DNA of 5,751 nt from Myxococcales bacterium (GTDB lineage: Bacteria > Myxococcota_A > Polyangia > Polyangiales > Houyiibacteriaceae). The stretch lies in NCBI GenBank assembly GCA_020354595.1, contig CP070650.1:490178-495928 (forward strand), given 5' to 3'. Shown here one piece after another: positions 1 to 5,751 of the stretch. The notes under the pieces are model-generated. The model did not search any database and was not told the origin of the DNA. It was given only the letters and a program-made list of their open reading frames with translations. The number at the start of each line of letters is the position of its first letter. Within the stretch, counting starts at the first letter, position 1. Both the position numbers and the translations under genes were made by a program.

Positions 1-939
1 AACCACACCGTCCAGGCCGCTCGGATCCGTCGCGTTGCTGCTTACGCGTTTCAAAGCTTCGCCGATCCCTTCGTCGATCGCGTCCCGCGTCGCCAGATCG
101 AAGGCGAGTGAAGCAGCCCTGTGGCCGGGCTGGATTCCGATCCGAGCGAAGCGCTGCATCAGTTCCTGCTCTTCGGGCACGATCACGACCTGCTCCAAGA
201 GGAAGTTGAATAGATCGATGAAGCCAGACGATCTGGCTTTGTCCGGGTCGTACATCGGGAACGTGATGCCGGCGGCGACCGGAGCCCTGGATCGGCTGAG
301 GAACACGTGCAGCGGCGTAAGCCGGAACCCTCTTTGAATCGCGTTGGCCGCCTCGAGGTCGTGCGGTCCGCGAACCTCGACGCGCACGATGCAATAGACG
401 AAGTTGCTCTCGCTGCGATACACGGCCTTGGTGTCGCCGGGCTTCGTCCCCTTCCACTGCGGGCCTGCGACGAGATAGCTTCCTGATTCGCCGTTGGTCG
501 CCCGCGTTCCCATGTACGCGAAGTTGTGCGTGAACATGTCGATCAACTGCACGGAGAAGTATCGATCCTCGATTTGCGGGACGGTGATAACCAGAGGCTG
601 AGCACGAAGATCGATCCATCCCATCGAGTAGACCGTGTCGTTGTTCGGTCGCACGATATCTTTGAAATCCGGTCCGAGAAGCTCGGTCTTGTGCACGAGC
701 TCGTTGAACGGAGCGAGGTATCCAGGCGCGGTTCTGTCGATGGCCTGGACGTACATCGTCCGGTAGTTTTCCATCATCGGGTAGGCGTAGACGTAAGCCT
801 GTTCGGCGATCAACTGGGCCTCGTCCGGGGTCACTGCCGGCTCCTGGCCGGACTCAGCCCCCGGTGCGACCTCGTTCTTGGTACAGGCGGCTAGCAGTGC
901 GACGACTGCGAGCGAGACGAGCGCTGCTCTGCACTTCAT
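1..939 (-). CDS. DUF1254 domain lipoprotein, C-terminus cut off by window edge
   Basis: The frame is open from an ATG at 939 to the left edge, giving 313 residues with no stop, so the protein is partial at its C-terminus. Residues 1-19 form a lipoprotein signal: basic start MKCR, hydrophobic core, lipobox LAAC with Cys19 as the predicted lipidated residue. The mature protein is therefore probably membrane-anchored, in the periplasm or on the surface. A short polar linker (20-38) leads into a DUF1254 domain, shown by AYVYAYPM (48-55), RPNNDTVYS (97-105) and DRYFSVQLID (125-134). Family members usually carry a DUF1214 domain after this and run to about 450-490 residues, so that part should lie outside the window. 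The biochemical role of the family is not settled. The start overlaps the stop of the upstream BASS transporter gene by four bases (ATGA), with no strong ribosome site of its own, so translation is probably coupled. Family assignment is firm; function is unknown. Confidence 0.88.
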   Translation of the reverse strand, partial: MKCRAALVSLAVVALLAACTKNEVAPGAESGQEPAVTPDEAQLIAEQAYVYAYPMMENYRTMYVQAIDRTAPGYLAPFNELVHKTELLGPDFKDIVRPNNDTVYSMGWIDLRAQPLVITVPQIEDRYFSVQLIDMFTHNFAYMGTRATNGESGSYLVAGPQWKGTKPGDTKAVYRSESNFVYCIVRVEVRGPHDLEAANAIQRGFRLTPLHVFLSRSRAPVAAGITFPMYDPDKARSSGFIDLFNFLLEQVVIVPEEQELMQRFARIGIQPGHRAASLAFDLATRDAIDEGIGEALKRVSSNATDPSGLDGVV

Positions 940-1799
940 GGGCTTACTGTACTCTCGCCGAGCCGTCGGTTGAAGTAGAGCTTTGAGACCGGGAAGGCAA
1001 GCAGGAACACCACGAACATGCAGACCGCGACGGTGATGAGCACACGCGGATCGTCTCGGAAGTTCGCGGTGGCGATCGTCGCGGCCGCGCCGATGTTTCG
1101 GGCGGTCGTGATCACGCCTCGGGTCACGCGCCCGCGCAGCCGGCCTGGGCCGAACAGGTAGCCGACGCCAAACGCGACCACCGTCAGGACGACGGCCGAG
1201 GCGACGGCGCCAGTGCCGACCGTCGCCGCGAGCTCGTCCCAATGGAGCACGAGCGCAAGCACGAGAAACACGAGCGCCGATAGGTTGACGACTACGTTTG
1301 CCGGCTTGTGGAGCTTCGTCGCGGTCGCTTCGCCGTAATGCCGAATGGAGAGCCCGATCACCAGCGGGACAAACATCTGAAGGAGCAATGGCTTCGCGAT
1401 CTCCCAGACCCCAATCTCAGCACCCGGCACCAGGAAGGGCAGAATGAGCGGCATGTAGAGTATCGTCAGCACCGTGAGGAGCATCGTTGCCGCGATGGAG
1501 TTTGGAACGTCACCCCCGGCGGCGGCCACGAGCTTCGGCGTGTAGGGCGCGCCCGACGCAAACCCGTACAGCAACACGCCGATCATGTACGGCCGCTCGA
1601 GCGGAAAAAAGATGCTCATCCCGTAGACGATCAGGGGTACCAGAAGGATGTTGGTGGTGAGAGCACGCGCGACGAGCCCCACGTTCTTCATGGGCCGGAA
1701 CACCTCCTGCAGCGTGACCTCGAGCCCGGCGGTGAAGAGCACACCCGCGATGAACACCGCGATGGCGACGTTCAAGACGATTTCGAGCATTTCCAGCAT
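936..1799 (-). CDS. BASS-family (bile acid:sodium symporter-like) membrane transporter
   Basis: This 287-residue protein is almost entirely hydrophobic, with about nine membrane segments (roughly 6-26, 40-62, 70-88, 98-124, 133-152, 168-186, 194-216, 227-245 and 252-272). Layout and motifs fit the bile acid:sodium symporter superfamily: GLEVTLQEV near the N-terminus, a broken helix SGAPYTPKLVAAAGGDVPNS (82-101), and TTARNIGAAATIA (231-243) before a DPRVL segment (250-254). These two regions correspond to the crossing helices that bind sodium and substrate in the family. The Glu and Gln of the characterised bile acid transporters' E-x3-Q motif appear absent from the second region, so bile acid is not a safe substrate guess; an organic anion is possible. 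The ATG at 1799 is chosen because an in-frame TAA lies eight codons upstream (1815-1817). A second ATG at 1790 is possible, and neither has a clear Shine-Dalgarno. The stop overlaps the DUF1254 lipoprotein start. Confidence 0.85.
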   Translation of the reverse strand: MLEMLEIVLNVAIAVFIAGVLFTAGLEVTLQEVFRPMKNVGLVARALTTNILLVPLIVYGMSIFFPLERPYMIGVLLYGFASGAPYTPKLVAAAGGDVPNSIAATMLLTVLTILYMPLILPFLVPGAEIGVWEIAKPLLLQMFVPLVIGLSIRHYGEATATKLHKPANVVVNLSALVFLVLALVLHWDELAATVGTGAVASAVVLTVVAFGVGYLFGPGRLRGRVTRGVITTARNIGAAATIATANFRDDPRVLITVAVCMFVVFLLAFPVSKLYFNRRLGESTVSP

Positions 1800-1902
<103 letters not shown>

Positions 1903-2514
1903 TCAGAACGACGACCCTGGTTCCTTGAGGAACTCGATCTCCTCGTCGGTCGACGCTCGTCCGAGGATTTCGTTGCGGTGGGGGTAGCGGCCGAAACGGT
2001 CTATGATCGCGCGATGGCGCCTGGCATAGTCGAGGTAGTAGTCGGCGTCGTTCTTGAGGGCATCGGGGGCGGTCTCGCATAGGCGCGCGAAGACTTCGTG
2101 GCAGCGGTCGTGATCAGTGATTTCTTCGCTGTGCTCCAACGGAAGGTAGAAGAAGACGCGCTCGTCGAATGACAGCTGGTCGTCGAAGCCCGTTTCGAGC
2201 CCCTCGCAGCACACCTCCCGGGCGAGTGCGTCCGCGGCGAACATCTGTGCGGTGTTCCGAAACATGTTCCGCGAGAACTGATCGAGGACAATGATGTAGG
2301 CGAGCGACCCTCTAGCGGTGCTGCGCCACGCTTCGCGTTCACCCGCCACGACTGCCTCGTAGTCGCGGCGGAACTGGGATCGAATGGTGTCGTCGAAGGC
2401 CTCGGACTTCGTCCACCAGAGCTTTCGCTGACTCGGGTTGGCGCACCCGAGCTCGTCGAGCTCTCCAAACCAGAAATCGAGAATGTCTTCGATGCGATCA
2501 CTCACAGCGGTCAC
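1903..2514 (-). CDS. DUF924 family protein
   Basis: A 203-residue soluble protein matching the DUF924 family along its whole length: ILDFWFG (11-17), LWWTKSEAFDDTIRSQF (32-48), LAYIIVLDQFSRNMFR (71-86), FFYLPLEHSE (121-130) and the C-terminal signature HRAIIDRFGRYPHRNEILGR (167-186) followed by STDEEIEFL. The family is alpha-helical and TPR-like, about 180-200 residues, without an established biochemical function. There is no signal peptide, so it is predicted cytoplasmic. The start is unusual: the first codon at 2514 is GTG, and a second in-frame GTG lies at 2505. An AGAG stretch (2516-2513) is a weak ribosome site for the second. With the first start the gene overlaps the end of pabB by 17 bases, with the second by 8, so translation is probably coupled to pabB. 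Family is certain; exact start and function are not. Confidence 0.9.
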   Translation of the reverse strand: MTAVSDRIEDILDFWFGELDELGCANPSQRKLWWTKSEAFDDTIRSQFRRDYEAVVAGEREAWRSTARGSLAYIIVLDQFSRNMFRNTAQMFAADALAREVCCEGLETGFDDQLSFDERVFFYLPLEHSEEITDHDRCHEVFARLCETAPDALKNDADYYLDYARRHRAIIDRFGRYPHRNEILGRASTDEEIEFLKEPGSSF

Positions 2515-3817
2515 TCTGGAGCGAGGCTACCGCATCGAGAAACACTCTGGCCTTCAATTCGGTTTCTGCGACCTCGCGGTCGGGATCGCTGGCTTCGACG
2601 ATGCCGCCGCCCGCCCAGTAGTCGACTTTGCTGTTTCGTACCGTGGCAGTTCGAATCGCTACCGCGAGCGACAAGCCCCCTTCCTGATCGATGAACCCGA
2701 GCGCACCGCAGTAGATGCCGCGGGGATGCTGCTCGAGCTCTTCGATGATCTCGAGCGCACGAATCTTGGGTGCGCCTGTCACGCTTCCTGGGGGGAAGGT
2801 CGCTTCTAGAATCTGATCCAGAGTGACCTCCGGGCGCGTGACGCAGCTCACCGTGCTCACCAGATGATAGAGGCCGGTGAACGGCTCTACGACCAGGGGC
2901 GCGTCGACCTGTACCGTGCCGATCTCCGCGACCCGACCCAGGTCGTTCCGCTTGAGGTCGACGATCATCGAGTGCTCCGCTTGCTCTTTGGGGTCGGCGC
3001 GGAGCCGTTCGGACGCCCCGTCGTCGGTGGGTTCGCGGCGAATCGTGCCCTTGATCGGTCGCGTGACGAGCTTGTTGCTCCGCGCGTCCCAATGAATGAA
3101 CCGCTCCATCGTGCAGGCGAGCACGGCGTGGTCGCCCGCGTTCAAGAACATTCCGAGCGGTACGCGACTGGCGACCCGCATGGCCTGCCAAAGCGCTAGG
3201 GCGTCTCCCTCGAAGCTCGCCTGCCATCGCCGCGCGATGTTGACCTCGTAGACTTCGCCCTTCGCGATGTAGTCGAGAGCCTGGACGATGGCACGACGAT
3301 GCGCCTCTGCATCGTCGACTTGGATCGCGCCCACGTCGGGCGGAACCGGGCTCACACCCTTCGCCGCAGCCAATCGTTCCCGAAAAGTCTCGCAAGCCGC
3401 TCGGTCGTCTCCGACGATCCAGCCCTCACCTTGCTCGTGGTCGATGGCGAGGATCGCTGGGTAGCGTCGAAACAAGATCACCGGCGCCGGGTCCCTTTCA
3501 AAGCGCGGCTTGCCCCGCGCGGGATCGGACCAGAACGCGTCGTAGGCGATGTACCCGATCCAGCTCGGTACGTCCGATGGCCTCGGCCCTTCCGTCCCTC
3601 GCGCAGCGTCAGTGAGACGCAGACCTCGAAGAGCAGCGAAGGGAGTGGCGTCTCCGTATTCGACTCGGATCTCGTCGCTTGGCCACGCTGCCAGGAACGA
3701 ATAACGCCCATCGCGCGATTCACTCCGATTCGAGTCCAACCACGTGAATCCGGGTTGCGCGCTCAGGGATCGCGCGGCGTCTACCTCCTCGATCGAAGCA
3801 ACGCGTTCTGCCCACAT
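2498..3817 (-). CDS. pabB: Aminodeoxychorismate synthase component I
   Basis: A 439-residue chorismate-binding enzyme. With a glutamine amidotransferase partner it converts chorismate plus ammonia to 4-amino-4-deoxychorismate, the precursor of p-aminobenzoate and folate; it acts in the cytoplasm. The N-terminal domain carries PSWIGYIAYD (84-93). The catalytic domain (about 170-435) shows GEVYEVNIARR (187-197), PIKGTIRR (254-261), EHSMIVDLKRNDLGR (281-295), FPPGSVTGAPKIRALEIIEELE (341-362), YCGALGF (369-375), AGGGIV (402-407) and ETELKA (418-423). PIKGT, with Lys256, marks PabB; anthranilate synthases have PIAGT, and the PabB lysine is the covalent nucleophile. Before it, the usual SPERF reads TMERF (236-240). 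There is no fused glutaminase (PabA) or lyase (PabC) domain, and neither is encoded in this window. The ATG at 3817 is supported by a good AGAGGA ribosome site six bases upstream. A stand-alone isochorismate-type enzyme is unlikely given PIKGT. Confidence 0.93.
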   Translation of the reverse strand: MWAERVASIEEVDAARSLSAQPGFTWLDSNRSESRDGRYSFLAAWPSDEIRVEYGDATPFAALRGLRLTDAARGTEGPRPSDVPSWIGYIAYDAFWSDPARGKPRFERDPAPVILFRRYPAILAIDHEQGEGWIVGDDRAACETFRERLAAAKGVSPVPPDVGAIQVDDAEAHRRAIVQALDYIAKGEVYEVNIARRWQASFEGDALALWQAMRVASRVPLGMFLNAGDHAVLACTMERFIHWDARSNKLVTRPIKGTIRREPTDDGASERLRADPKEQAEHSMIVDLKRNDLGRVAEIGTVQVDAPLVVEPFTGLYHLVSTVSCVTRPEVTLDQILEATFPPGSVTGAPKIRALEIIEELEQHPRGIYCGALGFIDQEGGLSLAVAIRTATVRNSKVDYWAGGGIVEASDPDREVAETELKARVFLDAVASLQSDRCE

Positions 3818-3847
3818 TGCGATCCTCTACTTGCTCGCCATCGAGCG
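3818..3847. other. 30-base divergent intergenic junction
   Basis: This separates the pabB start (ATG 3817, minus) from the lipoprotein start (GTG 3848, plus). It holds the pabB ribosome site and is too short for two back-to-back promoters. The promoter for pabB probably lies within the signal-peptide coding region of the lipoprotein gene, or the lipoprotein promoter lies within the 5' end of pabB, or both. If the lipoprotein starts at the later GTG (3866) the gap grows only to 48 bases. I see no convincing -35/-10 pair on either strand. Confidence 0.6.
3823..3828 (-). promoter_or_regulatory. Ribosome binding site of pabB
   Basis: AGAGGA on the minus strand, about five bases before the ATG at 3817. 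It is the clearest Shine-Dalgarno in the window and fixes the pabB start. It lies in the 30-base divergent gap, with its complement in the leader of the plus-strand lipoprotein gene. Confidence 0.7.
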
Positions 3848-5215
3848 GTGACGCAACCTCACGCGGTGACTGGTCGCTCGGTCTTGCTTGCCTTGCTTTG
3901 CATGGGCGTCCTTGCGTGCAACGACGACGTCTCCCAGTTCGTTTTCGAAGCGCGCATCCTCGATGGGGACGGAGGCAACCCCGCCGCCGGCACCGACGCG
4001 ACCACGCTGCGAATCGGCATCGCCGAGGGCGAGCTTGCGGTCAGGGAATTCGAATACCCGATCGAAGACGGCCAGTTCGACGCCACGCTGGAATTCGCCT
4101 CCTTTTCGAGCGTCACACGAATCCGCATCGACATGGAAGGCCCGACCACGGCGCTTTTCACGGCGCCTCCAGCGTTCGTTCCGTCCGCCAGCTCGGGATT
4201 TCTTCGCGTGGTGGCCGCTGCTCCGTCTTCCTGTGAGCCCGTGACCTTCAACGCGATGGAAGCGCCACGCGCGGATTTCGGCTTCGTACAGTCGGGGACG
4301 TTCGCGTTGGCAGTCGGCGGCACCTCGACATCCGATGAGCAGGTCGAGTTCTTCGACGCCCTCGAATGGGACTCGCGCTTGTTCTTGGAGGACCTCTCGC
4401 TGTCGCCTCTCGGTCCGACGCGCGCCGCTACGATCGGGGAGGGTGAGATCCTCGTGCTCCCGACCGGCGCGGCGCCCTTCATCTTCAACATGCTGGACGC
4501 CAGCCAACGGATCACGCTCCCGAATCTCTACGTGGGAGCGGGGCCTCAATCCGCGCTCGTTTCGATTCGCGGCGTGGGCGCCATGGTGATCGGAGGAGAG
4601 GCCGGGGGCGCGGCGCTCGCCGACGCGAGGTTGGTTCAGCCCGGCGGCGTGATCCGCTCCTTCGAGCTCAGCGAGCCGCGGTCCGGGGCGTCGGCCGCAG
4701 CGCTCGGGGAAGACGTCTTGGTAGTCGGCGGGGACGCCACCGGGACGGCAGAGATCCTCCTCTCCGGCAACCCACAGGGTCAACCGGTCGCGGGCGTGAT
4801 GGACGGGGTTCGAGCAGGCGGTATTCTCGTCAGTGACGGTGAGAGCCAGGCACTTTGGCTCGGTGGAACCGACGCGGGCGACGCCCTTCGCCAAGATACC
4901 CTCCGCTTCGACGACTGTCCCGCGTCGTGTGCGGCGAGCGCGGGGCCGACTTGGACCCGCGCTCGACTGCGCGTCACGGTACCCGAGTACACGGCAATGC
5001 TCGTCGGCGGTGAGGGTTCACGGGACGTCGAAGAGGTCCAGTGGAACAGCGGGGCGGTCGCGATCGAGCGGGTCCTGGACCTCGACGTCGCTCGCGCCGG
5101 GGCCGGTGCGATCGTGTACGAGAGCGGCGCCTTCGTCGTGACCGGCGGGGACGACGGCTCGGCCGTTCGGGACGACTTCGAATTCTGTACTCCGGCCGCT
5201 TTGCAGCCTCTATAG
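3848..5215 (+). CDS. Kelch-like beta-propeller lipoprotein
   Basis: I chose the GTG at 3848, giving 455 residues; a GTG at 3866 is an alternative, and both keep the signal peptide. The frame stays open upstream over antisense pabB, but that part has no secretion logic and is spurious. Residues 10-24 form a lipoprotein signal (RSVLLALLCMGVLAC, Cys24), so export and membrane anchoring are expected. Residues 25-130 form a separate, probably beta-rich domain with no family I recognise. From about 140 on, a motif of hydrophobic residues followed by GG recurs at 157, 249, 294, 339, 387 and 433, with a decayed copy (LPTGA) near 206. The spacing of 43-49 residues fits seven kelch/galactose-oxidase-type blades, usually a binding scaffold. 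Cysteines at 129, 357, 361 and 447 could form disulfides; 129 and 447 flank the propeller. Ligand and role are unknown. No strong ribosome site is visible. Confidence 0.82.
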   Translation: MTQPHAVTGRSVLLALLCMGVLACNDDVSQFVFEARILDGDGGNPAAGTDATTLRIGIAEGELAVREFEYPIEDGQFDATLEFASFSSVTRIRIDMEGPTTALFTAPPAFVPSASSGFLRVVAAAPSSCEPVTFNAMEAPRADFGFVQSGTFALAVGGTSTSDEQVEFFDALEWDSRLFLEDLSLSPLGPTRAATIGEGEILVLPTGAAPFIFNMLDASQRITLPNLYVGAGPQSALVSIRGVGAMVIGGEAGGAALADARLVQPGGVIRSFELSEPRSGASAAALGEDVLVVGGDATGTAEILLSGNPQGQPVAGVMDGVRAGGILVSDGESQALWLGGTDAGDALRQDTLRFDDCPASCAASAGPTWTRARLRVTVPEYTAMLVGGEGSRDVEEVQWNSGAVAIERVLDLDVARAGAGAIVYESGAFVVTGGDDGSAVRDDFEFCTPAALQPL

Positions 5216-5264
5216 AAGGGCGGTCGCCGGGGCAGGAACCTGATATCCTGGCAATTCCGGGTAG
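5216..5264 (+). other. Short spacer between lipoprotein and kinase genes
   Basis: These 49 bases between the lipoprotein TAG and the kinase ATG hold only a weak imperfect hairpin (CAGGA 5233-5237 with TCCTG 5246-5250) and no T-run, so no terminator is evident. A GGG at 5259-5261 lies very close to the ATG and is at best a poor ribosome site. The short gap and shared direction make co-transcription plausible. Confidence 0.4.
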
Positions 5265-5751
5265 ATGCTACGCAAGCTGGAGAAGTACGAGGTCCTCGAC
5301 GAGATCGGCCACGGTGGAATGGCTACCGTCTATCGGGCGCGCGACAGCTCGCTCGACCGGTTCGTCGCGCTGAAGGTGCTGCACCCGCACTTGCAGCGAA
5401 CGACGGAGGCCCGTGCCCGATTCGCGCGTGAGGCGAAGAGCGTCGCGAAGCTACGCCACCCCCACATCCTCGAAATCTACGACTACAGCGGTGAGGCGTC
5501 AGACGAAACCTACATCGCTGCAGAGCTTCTGACCGGGCCGACGCTCAAGGACTTCGTGTTGGCGCACAAGGAGCTTCCTCCTGAAATCGCGGCGTGCGTC
5601 GCGTTGCAGCTCGCCGACGCCTTGGGTGAAGCGCACGCCAAGGGCATCATTCACCGCGACGTCAAACCCGAAAATGTGCTCATCCACGAAGATCGCTGCG
5701 TGAAGCTCACCGACTTCGGGATCGCGCACATGGTCGACACGCACACGTTCA
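5265..5751 (+). CDS. Hanks-type Ser/Thr protein kinase, N-terminal part
   Basis: The frame starts at ATG 5265 and runs off the right edge, giving 162 residues of a eukaryotic-like (PknB-type) kinase that transfers phosphate from ATP to Ser/Thr. The order of motifs is complete for the part seen: glycine-rich loop GHGGMATVY (15-23), ATP-anchoring lysine in VALKVL (Lys37), helix C glutamate in FAREAK (Glu56), hinge region near AAELLTG (85-91), catalytic loop HRDVKPEN (130-137, Asp132) and DFG (150-152). All key residues are intact, so it should be active. RD follows His in the catalytic loop, so control by activation-loop phosphorylation is likely. The domain begins at the very N-terminus with no signal or membrane segment before it; whether a transmembrane helix, sensor domain or repeats follow cannot be seen. 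It is 49 bases downstream of the propeller lipoprotein gene in the same direction. Confidence 0.95.
   Translation, partial: MLRKLEKYEVLDEIGHGGMATVYRARDSSLDRFVALKVLHPHLQRTTEARARFAREAKSVAKLRHPHILEIYDYSGEASDETYIAAELLTGPTLKDFVLAHKELPPEIAACVALQLADALGEAHAKGIIHRDVKPENVLIHEDRCVKLTDFGIAHMVDTHTF

Noticed and set aside
526..894. Plus-strand frame opposite the DUF1254 gene
   Set aside because: It is antisense to a clear DUF1254 domain and lacks any recognisable motif.
3299..3847. In-frame upstream extension of the lipoprotein frame over antisense pabB
   Set aside because: It is antisense to well-conserved pabB codons, has no domain, and would bury the lipoprotein signal peptide internally. High GC explains the lack of stops.
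3827..4894. Long minus-strand open frame (355 codons) opposite the propeller lipoprotein
   Set aside because: Its translation is rich in Arg, Gly and Glu with no motif, while the plus strand shows a signal peptide and regular repeats. It is a GC-rich shadow.
5211..5253. Possible -10 (TATAGA, TATCCT) or sigma-54-like TGGCA elements before the kinase gene
   Set aside because: No matching partner element occurs at the right spacing, so no promoter is called.

Overview
The window is GC-rich, densely coded bacterial chromosome, with no mobile elements, RNA genes or CRISPR arrays that I can see. A Hanks-type Ser/Thr kinase with a GHGGMATVY loop, next to a secreted kelch-like beta-propeller lipoprotein, suggests a myxobacterium-like or other delta-proteobacterial lineage. 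That assignment is inference from gene content only, and no marker gene is present.

Left part (1-3817, minus strand, read right to left): four genes in the same direction. The first is an aminodeoxychorismate synthase component I (pabB, folate pathway). It overlaps by 17 bases a DUF924 protein that starts on GTG. A 103-base gap follows, holding a perfect GACAGC hexamer tandem repeat. After the gap come a BASS-type (bile acid:sodium symporter family) membrane transporter and, through a 4-base ATGA overlap, a DUF1254 lipoprotein whose C-terminus runs off the left edge of the window. The overlaps imply translational coupling within each pair. Whether all four genes share one transcript is unknown.

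Right part (3848-5751, plus strand): a divergent gene for a roughly 455-residue lipoprotein whose GG-containing motifs recur every 43-49 residues, consistent with a seven-bladed kelch-like propeller. It is followed 49 bases later by the N-terminal half of a Ser/Thr protein kinase, cut by the right edge. pabB and the lipoprotein gene diverge with only 30 bases between their starts, so at least one promoter must lie inside coding sequence.

Most of the content belongs to known families. The points most worth a second look are the hexamer repeat in the transporter leader, the transporter/DUF1254 lipoprotein pair, the propeller lipoprotein beside a kinase, and the very tight divergent junction. 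I do not see strong evidence for a wholly new system.
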